From Desulfosarcina sp. (GTDB lineage: Bacteria > Desulfobacterota > Desulfobacteria > Desulfobacterales > Desulfosarcinaceae): a stretch of 11,594 nt of DNA. The first letter of the stretch is position 1, and the number at the start of each line of letters is the position of its first letter. The notes beneath the pieces were generated by a model. It searched no databases. It had not been told where the DNA came from and saw only the letters and a program-made list of their open reading frames with translations. The stretch is taken from the NCBI GenBank assembly GCA_018224455.1, contig JAGTUY010000237.1:1-11594 (forward strand), given 5' to 3'. Below, in pieces: positions 1 to 6,454 of this stretch. A program made the position numbers and the translations under genes.

Positions 1-1486
1 CCCAGGAGTTGAACTGGCGATAGGAGTAGGCGATGGCGTTGGTCGGGCAGCCGATCACCAGCAGCAGGGCAAAAGACGTGGCCATACCCATACAAAGCGC
101 CAGCACCCGCGGATCAACCCCCTCCAGCTGCGCCAGAGGGATAACAATCGGCAGAATCAAGGCCGCCGCAGCCACGTTGGCCATGGCGTTGGTGACCACC
201 GCCCCGAAGACGGCAACCCCGGCGAACATGACCAGCCAGCCGGTTCCCTTGAACAGGGGGAAAAACAAGTTCGCAAAATAGCGCGCCGCCCCGGAGGTGT
301 CCATGCCCAAGCCCAGCGAGATGCCCCCGCCAAAGATAAACAGCACCGTGCCCCACTCCAGGTGCTTGTGGATGTCCTCCCAGTCGAGCACGCCGGTGAT
401 GATCAGGGCTCCGATTGCCATGACGCCGGTGATGGAATAGTCGAGGCCGTGGACACCTTTGGTCAGCCAGAGCCCGAAAGCGATGGTCAGGATGGCGGTG
501 GTCTTTTTCTCCAACGGCGTCCACGGCCCCATCTGCACGTCGAACTTGGGCAGTTTGAAGCTGGGGTCCGGCCGGTAGACGAAGTAGAGGATGGCCACAA
601 CCAGCGGCACGCAGACCAGCCCGGCCGGTGCGGCAAATTTCATCCAGTCGAAAAAGGTGAGCTCCATGCCGGTGAACTCTTTCAAAAACGCCGCTGAAAC
701 CATGTTCCTCCCACCGCCGACCAGGGTGATCATTCCTCCGGCCGAAGCGGCAAAGGGTACCGACAGCATCATGAACTTTGCCGTGCGGGTGTGCGGTTCG
801 ATGCCTGCCGCCCGCATCAGGGGCAGCATGGTGGCAATGCCGATGGCCGCCGACGCCGCGTCGTGCATCACTCCGGAGGCATAGCCTAGACCCACTGAGA
901 GCAGAAAGGTAAACCGGATGACGCTGTCACCGGCCTTGCGGGCGATGGCCTGGCCGAGGCGCTGGGTCAGGCCGGCCTTTTCCAGCGAGATGGCGAAAAC
1001 GAGGCAGCACATGATGAAGACCACGACCGGATGCATATAGGGCGCCCAGGCTCCCTTGACATCGGCCACACCGGTCAGAATCATCAGCACCCCAATGCAC
1101 ATGGCCGTCAATTCCAAAGGAATCGGTTCGAATATGAACAGAAAGACAATGAACGCGAGGGCGGCCAGAAATCTTTTGGCCGTGGGCGACAACCCGTCCA
1201 CGTAGGCCACCCGGACATCGGTCAACTCCAAGCGGGCAGCCTCATCCGCGAGCCAGGCAGCCGTCGCCCGGGGTTGTCCCGGGTTGATCGCCCTTAAGAC
1301 ATACCCTTTGGTTTTCTGCCCACCATTGTCGTCGATGGCAAAATCGACGCCCACGTGGGTTAGCATCTTTTTGTCACTGTCGCCTGTTATTTCGAACTTG
1401 GTCCCCTCCGGTCGCGGAAGCAGCATGACGATTACACCGAGCCCCAGGCCCATAAAAAGCTGCACCATTTTATTCTTCAGCAGCAT
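1..1486 (-). CDS. DASS/SLC13-type anion symporter, partial (C-terminus beyond left edge)
   Basis: The frame is open from the ATG at 1486 to the left edge (about 494 residues seen), so the last part of the protein is missing. It is a polytopic inner-membrane protein of the divalent anion:Na+ symporter type (sulfate, di- or tricarboxylates). Family-like segments are FGGGISLGLGMDTSG (about 384-398), the second-repeat motif TNAMANVAAAALILPI (about 431-446) and GCPTN (about 478-482). A first membrane segment (about 8-24) ends in PRPEG. An insertion of about 70 soluble residues follows before GLSPTAKR and the next membrane segment (about 106-122). The first-repeat motif, usually SNTAT, reads HDAAS (208-212). 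The start is uncertain: GAGG lies only 2 nt before this ATG, an in-frame GTG lies at 1501, and another ATG lies at 1468. The gene stands alone after a 371-base gap. The substrate cannot be read from sequence. Confidence 0.85.
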   Translation of the reverse strand, partial: MLLKNKMVQLFMGLGLGVIVMLLPRPEGTKFEITGDSDKKMLTHVGVDFAIDDNGGQKTKGYVLRAINPGQPRATAAWLADEAARLELTDVRVAYVDGLSPTAKRFLAALAFIVFLFIFEPIPLELTAMCIGVLMILTGVADVKGAWAPYMHPVVVFIMCCLVFAISLEKAGLTQRLGQAIARKAGDSVIRFTFLLSVGLGYASGVMHDAASAAIGIATMLPLMRAAGIEPHTRTAKFMMLSVPFAASAGGMITLVGGGRNMVSAAFLKEFTGMELTFFDWMKFAAPAGLVCVPLVVAILYFVYRPDPSFKLPKFDVQMGPWTPLEKKTTAILTIAFGLWLTKGVHGLDYSITGVMAIGALIITGVLDWEDIHKHLEWGTVLFIFGGGISLGLGMDTSGAARYFANLFFPLFKGTGWLVMFAGVAVFGAVVTNAMANVAAAALILPIVIPLAQLEGVDPRVLALCMGMATSFALLLVIGCPTNAIAYSYRQFNSW

Positions 1487-1676
1487 ATCCTCACCCCGCA
1501 CATGACAGGTTGTTCCCACCACAAGCCATGAACAATCGGCCGCTAATCTAACCAGCCGGTCAAGCGCAACTTCAATGCCATGTTGCAGGCCATCGATCCG
1601 CCGTAAGCCGAAAACCGCTATAGCTGAATGGTATCATGGGAAAAGAAAATTGTCTGGAAGCAACGGAATGCGGAAA

Positions 1677-1692
1677 CCCTCCCCCCGGAGGG
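1677..1692 (-). terminator. GC-rich hairpin, weak candidate terminator of the pts-rsmA operon
   Basis: CCCTCC and GGAGGG form a perfect 6-bp stem with a 4-base loop. Read on the minus strand it is followed by only three T residues, so it is not a textbook intrinsic terminator. It lies about 165 nt downstream of the rsmA stop, which makes an operon-end role plausible. Confidence 0.3.
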
Positions 1693-1720
1693 CGGTGCAG
1701 GTGTAAAAAAACCTTACAAT

Positions 1721-1742
1721 CTGATAAATTTATTTTTATCAG
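1721..1742. repeat. Perfect 8-bp AT-rich inverted repeat
   Basis: CTGATAAA and TTTATCAG are perfect inverted arms around a 6-base spacer. On the minus strand a run of seven T residues begins about 10 nt past the hairpin. It could be part of a transcription end or a protein-binding site. The low GC of the stem makes it a poor terminator on its own. Confidence 0.4.
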
Positions 1743-1857
1743 TCCGCTGGGGATCGGCCGTAATTAATGCAAATACATATCCTGAATATCTGCCATTCGA
1801 CAACATGATTGACGACCCTGCACAGGAATATTTTAGCGATGTCGATGGATTCAGGCT

Positions 1858-2724
1858 TTACGCGCCTGGTTCGATCATTTTCCGATAGGTACCGGTCACG
1901 TTGCTCAAACGGACAAACGCCGCCACGGAAAGGCTCTCCGCCCGCCGCATGGGATCGATCTGAGCCTTCTCAAGGATTTGCTCGCTGGTGGGGGGATCAA
2001 GATTCAGGTCACTCTGGGACAGGGCGTTTCTCAAAGTTTTGCGCCGCTTGCCGAAGGCCGCCTTGACCACACGAAAAAGAAGGGCTTCGTCGTCGGCCGG
2101 AAAAGGCGGTGGAGTGGCAAACCGGATGCCGATCACGGTTGAATCCACCTTGGGGGCAGGAAAAAACGAGGGTGCCCGCACCTGCATCAGCACCTGCGTG
2201 TGCGCACAATACCCCAGCATGACGGACAGTCGGCCGTAGTCTTTGGATCCGGGACCGGCACAGATGCGCTGGGCCATCTCTTTCTGCAGCATGAGCACCG
2301 CCCGGTCGATCCGGCTTCTGGCCTGAATCAACTGGACGACCACCTGGGATGAAATGTTGTAGGGCAGATTGCCCAAAACCACTAACGGCCGACCGGCTTC
2401 GCGGGCGATCGCCTTCAGGTCCACCCGCAGAATGTCAGCTTCCCGAATCTCGACATTAGCGATGTCGGCGGCCAGCAGCTCGGTCCTGAGCAGATCGATG
2501 ATCCGGCCGTCCTTGTCCACGGCAATGACCCGGCCGGCGGCCGCCGCCGCGGGAATGGTCATGGCCCCCAGACCGGGCCCGATCTCCAGCACGACATCAT
2601 CACCGGTGATGCCGGCTCTGTTCACGATGGCCCGCGCCACGTTGGGGTCGTTGAGAAAATTCTGCCCCAACTGCTTCTTGGCCTGAATGTTCCAAGCCGT
2701 CAGCAGCGCCCTCGGCGATGTCAT
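1858..2724 (-). CDS. rsmA: 16S rRNA (adenine(1518)-N6/adenine(1519)-N6)-dimethyltransferase RsmA (KsgA)
   Basis: RsmA uses S-adenosylmethionine to dimethylate two adjacent adenines in the 3'-terminal hairpin of 16S rRNA, a late step in 30S subunit maturation. The 288-residue product is of usual length. Visible motifs in order: QNFL (21-24), SAM-binding EIGPGLG (47-53), acidic D70 after the second strand, catalytic NLPYN (119-123), FFPAPKVDS (187-195) and basic FGKRRKTLRN (224-233), followed by the short C-terminal helical domain. The start ATG overlaps the stop of the DUF2062 gene upstream (ATGA, 4 nt), which implies translational coupling. It is the last gene of the apparent ptsH-ptsI-smpB-DUF2062-rsmA operon. 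All key residues look intact. Confidence 0.97.
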   Translation of the reverse strand: MTSPRALLTAWNIQAKKQLGQNFLNDPNVARAIVNRAGITGDDVVLEIGPGLGAMTIPAAAAAGRVIAVDKDGRIIDLLRTELLAADIANVEIREADILRVDLKAIAREAGRPLVVLGNLPYNISSQVVVQLIQARSRIDRAVLMLQKEMAQRICAGPGSKDYGRLSVMLGYCAHTQVLMQVRAPSFFPAPKVDSTVIGIRFATPPPFPADDEALLFRVVKAAFGKRRKTLRNALSQSDLNLDPPTSEQILEKAQIDPMRRAESLSVAAFVRLSNVTGTYRKMIEPGA

Positions 2725-3320
2725 GGCCGCGGCCTTGAATCGGTATCGACCTGCCGGGCCCGGCGTCGGATGATGATGAATACGCGAAAGGTGATGAAAT
2801 AGGCCGCTGCACCCAAAATAGCCCCGATGACCACCCCGCCGACGATCATGGCCCAGGTGACCTCCAGCCCCAGGCCCATCAGCTGAGAGAATGAGTCAAA
2901 GGCGATGCTGTCCAGCGTTTTCTGGTATCCCAACAGCATACAACCCAGTTTGTAGTTGGCGTAATACACCACAGGGATGGTCAGCGGGTTGCTCAGCCAT
3001 GTGCCCAGCACCGCCGCTGATTTACTTCCCCGAACCAGAAAGGCCAGGGCAATGGCAACGAGGGTCTGCAGGGGAATAATGGGCGTGATGGATACGAAAA
3101 CACCAACCGCCATACCCAGGGCGATAAAGTGGGGGTTGCCCTCCAGTTGACGCATACGGACCAGCATCTGGCTGAAGCGTTCCCGAGGGCCCGTAAACAA
3201 AGGCGGTTTTCTCTTGTATCGGTGATGCGTTGAATTCATGGTACTGGCAACCATCTTTGAATCTAAGGCCCGGATCGTCCCGAACGGAGGGGCAGGGTAT
3301 GCTCCTGCTTCAAGAATCAT
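2721..3320 (-). CDS. DUF2062 family inner-membrane protein
   Basis: A 199-residue predicted membrane protein of unknown function. A basic segment (about 34-58) precedes hydrophobic stretches at about 65-97, 104-130 and 152-186, and the C-terminus is basic (RRRARQ). The stretch GTWLSNPLT (106-114) resembles the conserved W-x-NP-x-T region typical of DUF2062 proteins. The chosen ATG overlaps the smpB stop by 4 nt (ATGA), as does this gene's stop with rsmA, so coupling favours it. The first 22 residues, however, look unlike family N-termini. In-frame ATG codons at 3254 and 3239 are alternatives. Its place between smpB and rsmA suggests co-expression with translation-related genes but does not define its job. 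Confidence 0.85.
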   Translation of the reverse strand: MILEAGAYPAPPFGTIRALDSKMVASTMNSTHHRYKRKPPLFTGPRERFSQMLVRMRQLEGNPHFIALGMAVGVFVSITPIIPLQTLVAIALAFLVRGSKSAAVLGTWLSNPLTIPVVYYANYKLGCMLLGYQKTLDSIAFDSFSQLMGLGLEVTWAMIVGGVVIGAILGAAAYFITFRVFIIIRRRARQVDTDSRPRP

Positions 3321-3778
3321 CGGTTATTTTTTCGTTCCCGATCCAGCTCTCGCTTCTGGTCGCGGCGCCGGATGGTTTCACGTTTGTCGTGACGCTGCTT
3401 GCCCCTGGCCAAGGCAAGGCTGAGTTTGGCCTTGCCTGCCTTGAAATAGAGCCTCAACGGGATGAGCGAGTACCCCTTTTCGTTGACCTTGCCATAGAGC
3501 TTTTTTATTTCGTAGTGGTGCAGCAGAAGTTTTCTGTGACGCAGGGGATCGTGGTTGTCGAAGTAGGCAAAGGGATAGGCGCCGATGTGCATCTGGTAGA
3601 CGAAGACCTCGCCGTTCTTGATCCGGGCGTAGGAATCCTTGAGGTTGGCCTTGCCCATCCGCAGGGATTTGACCTCGGTGCCGGTCAGCACGATCCCGGC
3701 TTCGTACTTGTCTTCGATGATGTAATCGTGTCGGGCCTTGCGGTTCTCCGCCACCACTTTGATCGGTTGCTTTTCCAC
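3317..3778 (-). CDS. smpB: SsrA (tmRNA)-binding protein SmpB
   Basis: SmpB binds tmRNA and carries it to ribosomes stalled on mRNAs without a stop codon, starting trans-translation. With a GTG start at 3778 the product is 153 residues, the normal size. It begins EKQPIKVVAENRKARHDY and continues with GTEVKSLR and PLRLYFK. It ends in the basic tail ARGKQRHDKRETIRRRD, which normally folds into a helix in the mRNA channel. The GTG is preferred over an in-frame ATG at 3829 because the ATG would add 17 residues, lies inside ptsI, and AGGAG sits 10 nt before the GTG. The gene starts 4 nt after the ptsI stop and overlaps the DUF2062 start. No ssrA gene is visible in the window. Confidence 0.96.
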   Translation of the reverse strand: MEKQPIKVVAENRKARHDYIIEDKYEAGIVLTGTEVKSLRMGKANLKDSYARIKNGEVFVYQMHIGAYPFAYFDNHDPLRHRKLLLHHYEIKKLYGKVNEKGYSLIPLRLYFKAGKAKLSLALARGKQRHDKRETIRRRDQKRELDRERKNNR

Positions 3779-3782
3779 GGAA

Positions 3783-5561
3783 TTACGGCTCCTGTTGTTC
3801 GGGCTCGATTTGCGAAACGACGCCACCAAAGTGTCGCTCCAGCATCACCTGAACCTCGTCAGCGGTGGTCTTGCGCATCAGCACATCCATAAAGTCATGC
3901 AGATCGGCGGTATCGATTGACCGGATGGCGTTCTTCACCATGGGGATGGCCTGGGGGTTCATGCTCAGTTCATCCACCCCCATCCCAAGCAAAATGGGGG
4001 AAAATAGCGGCTCTCCGGCCATCTCGCCGCACATGTAGGTCTTGATGCCTTTTTCCCTGCCCACATCGCAGGTTCGCTTGATCATCCGCAGTATGGCCGG
4101 ATGCAGCGGCTGGTGAAGGTGGGCCACATGCCGGTTGCCCCGGTCGATGGCCAGTGTGTATTGGATCAGGTCGTTGGTGCCGATGCTGAAAAAATCAACC
4201 TTTTCGGCCAGAATGTCAGCGGTAACCACTGCCGACGGGACTTCGATCATAATTCCCAAGGGAACATCCCGTTTGTAGGCAACCCCCTGCTGTTCCAGGC
4301 ATTGGGCGGCCTCGTCCAGCAGATTGATGGTCATGTCGACCTCTTCGATCCCAGAAATCATGGGAACGAGAATGCGAACCTCCCCGAAGGCCGCGGCCCG
4401 CAGGATCGCCCGAAGCTGGGTTTTGAATATATCGGGCTTTTGAAGGCAATAGCGGATGGCGCGGAGACCCAACGCCGGGTTCAGCTCGTAACTGTCCCGG
4501 ATATAATTGACCGCCTTGTCGCCGTTGATGTCGAGGGTCCGGATGGTCACCGGCCGATCGCCCATCACCTCGACCACACCTTTGTAGTTGTCGAACAGCA
4601 TCTCTTCGGTGGGAAAATCCGGCCGGCTGAGATATTGAAATTCCGTCCGGTACAGACCGATGCCGTCGCCGCCGTGATCCAGCACGGAAACCACCTCTTC
4701 GGGAAGTTCGATGTTGCCCATAACTGAAATACGGAGGCCGTCCTTGGTCCGGGCGGGCAGATGGCTTTTTCTGGCCATCAGTGCTTTTTGAATTTCGTAT
4801 TGCTCCCTGCGCTCCTCAGTCTCCAGCAGCGTCTGCTCGGTGGGGTTGACCACCACGATGCCGGTCTCGCCGTCCACGATGATGATGTCATCGTTTTTAA
4901 TTTTCAACGTGGCGTTGCCCACCCCCAAAACGGCGGGGATTTGAAGCGTCCGGGCGATGATGCTGGTGTGGGAAGCCCGGCCGCCGCGATTGGTGACAAA
5001 TCCCTTGATCCGCTCCAGCTGGATCTGGCTGGTCTCGGCCGGAGACAGGTCCCGGGCCACTAAAATCACCCGCTTGTCGATCCGCCCAATGTCCACCTGG
5101 TCCGCACCGACCAGGTTTTCCATGATGCGGTCCGACACATGCGTGATATCCTCTGCCCGCTGCTTGAGATAGTCATCGGACATGTTCTCGAAGATGGGCT
5201 TGACCAGGGAAACCACCTTTTTCAGCGCCCACTCGGCATTGACACGCTCTGTCTCGATCACGTCGATCGTCCGATCATAGAGCATCTTGTCTTTCAGGAG
5301 CAGCATGTGGGTCTCTAAAATCTGCGTATGATGGCGAAGCTCTTCGGGAGTGGTGTCGATGATCCGACGCAGCGCAGTCCGGGCTTTTTTTACCGCCGTC
5401 TTGAAACGGCCCACTTCGGCAGATCGTGATTCATCACGGATCACATACTTTTTGACGACATCCACACCTTCTTTGTCCACCAGGTAGGCTTTACCGATAC
5501 ATATGCCAGGGGATCCGCCGATGCCCTTGAGGATAATTTCTTGGTGTTCGTGATTTTCCAT
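3783..5561 (-). CDS. ptsI: Phosphoenolpyruvate-protein phosphotransferase, PTS Enzyme I
   Basis: Enzyme I takes the phosphate from phosphoenolpyruvate onto a histidine and passes it to HPr, the first step of the phosphotransferase system in the cytoplasm. The 592-residue product is near the usual length (about 575). The N-terminal HPr-binding and phospho-His region carries GGRASHTSIIAR (193-204), with His198 as the phosphorylated residue. The C-terminal PEP-binding barrel shows GIGLYRTEF (300-308), MIEVPSA (438-444), NDLIQYTLAIDR (463-474) and CGEMAG (511-516), with Cys511 as the expected catalytic acid. The start ATG lies 6 nt after the ptsH stop and has GGAG 11 nt upstream. No EII permease is near, so the relay may serve a regulatory EIIA or a mannose-type system elsewhere (inference). 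Confidence 0.97.
   Translation of the reverse strand: MENHEHQEIILKGIGGSPGICIGKAYLVDKEGVDVVKKYVIRDESRSAEVGRFKTAVKKARTALRRIIDTTPEELRHHTQILETHMLLLKDKMLYDRTIDVIETERVNAEWALKKVVSLVKPIFENMSDDYLKQRAEDITHVSDRIMENLVGADQVDIGRIDKRVILVARDLSPAETSQIQLERIKGFVTNRGGRASHTSIIARTLQIPAVLGVGNATLKIKNDDIIIVDGETGIVVVNPTEQTLLETEERREQYEIQKALMARKSHLPARTKDGLRISVMGNIELPEEVVSVLDHGGDGIGLYRTEFQYLSRPDFPTEEMLFDNYKGVVEVMGDRPVTIRTLDINGDKAVNYIRDSYELNPALGLRAIRYCLQKPDIFKTQLRAILRAAAFGEVRILVPMISGIEEVDMTINLLDEAAQCLEQQGVAYKRDVPLGIMIEVPSAVVTADILAEKVDFFSIGTNDLIQYTLAIDRGNRHVAHLHQPLHPAILRMIKRTCDVGREKGIKTYMCGEMAGEPLFSPILLGMGVDELSMNPQAIPMVKNAIRSIDTADLHDFMDVLMRKTTADEVQVMLERHFGGVVSQIEPEQQEP
3789..3793 (-). promoter_or_regulatory. Ribosome binding site deciding the smpB GTG start
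   Basis: On the minus strand AGGAG lies 10 nt before the GTG at 3778, within the last codons of ptsI. It supports the short SmpB form over the ATG at 3829. Confidence 0.6.
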
Positions 5562-5567
5562 GAACGA

Positions 5568-5840
5568 TTATTCTCCAAACCCGGATCGGACCAGTGCCGC
5601 GATGCGCTCCAGGGTATTCAGATCTGCTTCATCGTCGATGCCGACGGTGATCTCCGTGCCCGCGGGGCAGGCGAGGGTCAGGATGTCCAGCATGGATGTG
5701 GCGTCTGCCGTGTTGCCGTTTTTCATAATCCACACCCCGCCGCTGGCCTCTCCGGCTAGTTTGGCCAGTTTGGCAGCGGATCTCGCATGCAATCCGAGAT
5801 CATTGACGATCCGAAGGGTTCTGGATTGGACCGTTTTCAT
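5568..5840 (-). CDS. ptsH: Phosphocarrier protein HPr
   Basis: HPr accepts phosphate from Enzyme I and hands it to EIIA proteins. The ATG at 5840 (AGGGG 5 nt upstream) gives 90 residues, the normal HPr size. A longer reading from 5912 adds 24 residues with no HPr resemblance. The phospho-His site is GLHARSAAKL (16-25), with His18 the counterpart of His15. The second helix region reads TSMLDIL, placing Ser49 where HPr kinase/phosphorylase modifies Ser46 in other bacteria. A regulatory serine site is therefore retained, although its neighbourhood differs from the classic SIMGV form. It is first in the pts-smpB-rsmA run and lies 6 nt before ptsI. Confidence 0.95.
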   Translation of the reverse strand: MKTVQSRTLRIVNDLGLHARSAAKLAKLAGEASGGVWIMKNGNTADATSMLDILTLACPAGTEITVGIDDEADLNTLERIAALVRSGFGE

Positions 5841-5950
5841 GTTGTCCCCTGAATCCCACCTGTTTGCCGATAAACTGCGTGCCAACCCCGTCCCAATGAA
5901 GGCGGCCTGCATCGATTCCTTAAAACCGGCCGGCCAGATCTTTCACCAAC

Positions 5951-5972
5951 AAAAAAAGGGAATGATCCCTTT
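5951..5972 (-). terminator. Intrinsic terminator-like hairpin on the minus strand upstream of ptsH
   Basis: AAAGGGA (5955-5961) and TCCCTTT (5966-5972) form a 7-bp stem with a 4-base loop. On the minus strand the T-run is seven long (5957-5951, partly in the stem). It lies about 110 nt upstream of the ptsH start. It could end minus-strand read-through from the selenoprotein region, or act as an attenuator if the ptsH promoter lies further upstream. On the plus strand the trailing bases are less T-rich. Confidence 0.5.
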
Positions 5973-6005
5973 GTTCAAACCCAATTCATCTATCAACCGC
6001 CGTAA

Positions 6006-6038
6006 CCGATGTCAATGCGTAAACATTGACAATATCGG
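6006..6038. promoter_or_regulatory. Inverted repeat, candidate operator of the selenoprotein gene
   Basis: GTCAATG (6011-6017) and CATTGAC (6024-6030) are perfect inverted arms with a 6-base spacer. The pairing can be extended by CCGAT (6006-6010) with ATCGG (6034-6038) around a 3-base bulge. The right arm overlaps the TTGACA -35 element of the plus-strand promoter, the usual position for a repressor or a class II-type activator site. Confidence 0.5.
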
Positions 6039-6054
6039 CCCTTGAGGATATGCT
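6026..6054 (+). promoter_or_regulatory. Sigma70-type promoter of the selenoprotein gene
   Basis: A perfect -35 TTGACA (6026-6031) is followed by a 17-base spacer and the -10 TATGCT (6049-6054, 4 of 6 consensus). The expected start of transcription is near 6061, giving a leader of about 70 nt before the ATG at 6131. Confidence 0.55.
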
Positions 6055-6130
6055 GATCGTCAATAAATTTGAGCGGGACCCGCAGCCTGCCATCGACCAT
6101 TATACCCAAATTCTAACCTGGGGGAAGGCC

Positions 6131-6358
6131 ATGACTGAAAAGGTGACGATCTTCGGCAAAAACTCGTGACCCCATACGACAGCGGCCCGTGAGGCCTATG
6201 CTGAAAAAAACAGGTCGGTTGAGTACGTCAGTGTAATCGACGATCCCCACGCATTGGAAAAAATGCTGGTGCTCTCCAATGGCCAGCGAAAAGTCCCCGT
6301 GATTGTCGACGGTAAACGGGTAACGGTGGGTTTCCAGGGGAAGGGGTGAACGGTGTGA
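6131..6358 (+). CDS. Glutaredoxin-like Uxx-star selenoprotein with two in-frame UGA (Sec) codons
   Basis: Reading UGA as selenocysteine gives 75 residues: MTEKVTIFGKNS-U13-PHT, a helix with TTAAREAYAEK, strand VEYVSVID, helix HALEKMLVLSNG, then KVPVIV (54-59, the cis-proline strand of thioredoxin folds) and VTVGFQGKG-U73-TV-stop. TGA codons are at 6167-6169 and 6347-6349, and the true stop is TGA at 6356-6358. Sec13 sits where glutaredoxins have the first cysteine of CPYC. The C-terminal U-x-x-stop matches the Uxx-star glutaredoxin-like (seleno)protein family as I recall it. Each UGA is followed by a SECIS-like hairpin. The protein has no cysteine. The start is chosen for GGGGAAGG just upstream; an in-frame ATG at 6050 falls inside the promoter -10. 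Role: probably thiol/selenol redox chemistry, partner unknown. Sec13 is well supported, Sec73 somewhat less. Confidence 0.85.
6180..6203 (+). promoter_or_regulatory. Bacterial SECIS element for UGA codon 13
   Basis: CAGC pairs with GCTG and GGCC with GGCC around a 5-base loop CGTGA, with a 3-base bulge (TAT) on the 3' side. The loop begins 18 nt after the TGA at 6167-6169 and has G as its second base. This agrees with the known bacterial SECIS pattern: a small apical loop with an early G, roughly 16-37 nt from the UGA. It lies inside the coding sequence and would recruit SelB with Sec-tRNA. Confidence 0.7.
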
Positions 6359-6362
6359 ACCC

Positions 6363-6379
6363 GGCGGCTGGAGGCCGCC
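6363..6379 (+). promoter_or_regulatory. Bacterial SECIS-like hairpin for UGA codon 73 (in the 3' UTR)
   Basis: GGCGGC and GCCGCC form a perfect 6-bp GC stem around the loop TGGAG. The loop begins 19 nt after the TGA at 6347-6349 and has G as its second base, nearly the same geometry as the first element. Because the true stop is at 6356-6358, the hairpin lies wholly outside the coding region and codon constraint cannot explain it. A terminator role is unlikely because no T-run follows. Confidence 0.6.
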
Positions 6380-6454
6380 TCTCCAACGGACTTGCGATTC
6401 CGTACGCAAATCATGAAATTCTGGTTTTTTATACCAAAAATTAGAAACCAAAAG

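Larger units (their letters stand above)
1487..1857. other. Intergenic region between rsmA and the anion transporter
   Basis: This stretch of 371 bases holds no convincing gene. It must contain the 3' end of the rsmA operon and the promoter and leader of the minus-strand transporter. I see two short hairpins (1677-1692 and 1721-1742), listed separately. No well-matched -35/-10 pair is visible for the transporter. Part of the region (1700-1850) is more AT-rich than the flanking genes. Confidence 0.6.

Noticed and set aside
1628..1888. Plus-strand open frame of 86 codons in the gap before rsmA
   Set aside because: No ribosome site, no recognisable family, composition like non-coding DNA, and its end overlaps the 3' end of rsmA on the other strand.
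3230..3892. Plus-strand open frame of 220 codons
   Set aside because: It is antisense to smpB and parts of DUF2062 and ptsI, which are certain genes; it is a shadow of their codon pattern.
5869..5885. Sigma54-like TTGGCACG box upstream of ptsH on the minus strand
   Set aside because: The -24 half is perfect, but the required GC of the -12 half is replaced by AT, so the pair fails the GG-N10-GC rule.
6050..6130. Upstream in-frame ATG extending the selenoprotein by 27 residues
   Set aside because: It falls within the promoter -10, the extension lacks family character, and 6131 has a better-spaced purine-rich ribosome site.
6363..6379. Hairpin after the selenoprotein gene as an intrinsic terminator
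   Set aside because: No T-run follows on the plus strand, and its distance from the second TGA fits a SECIS element better.
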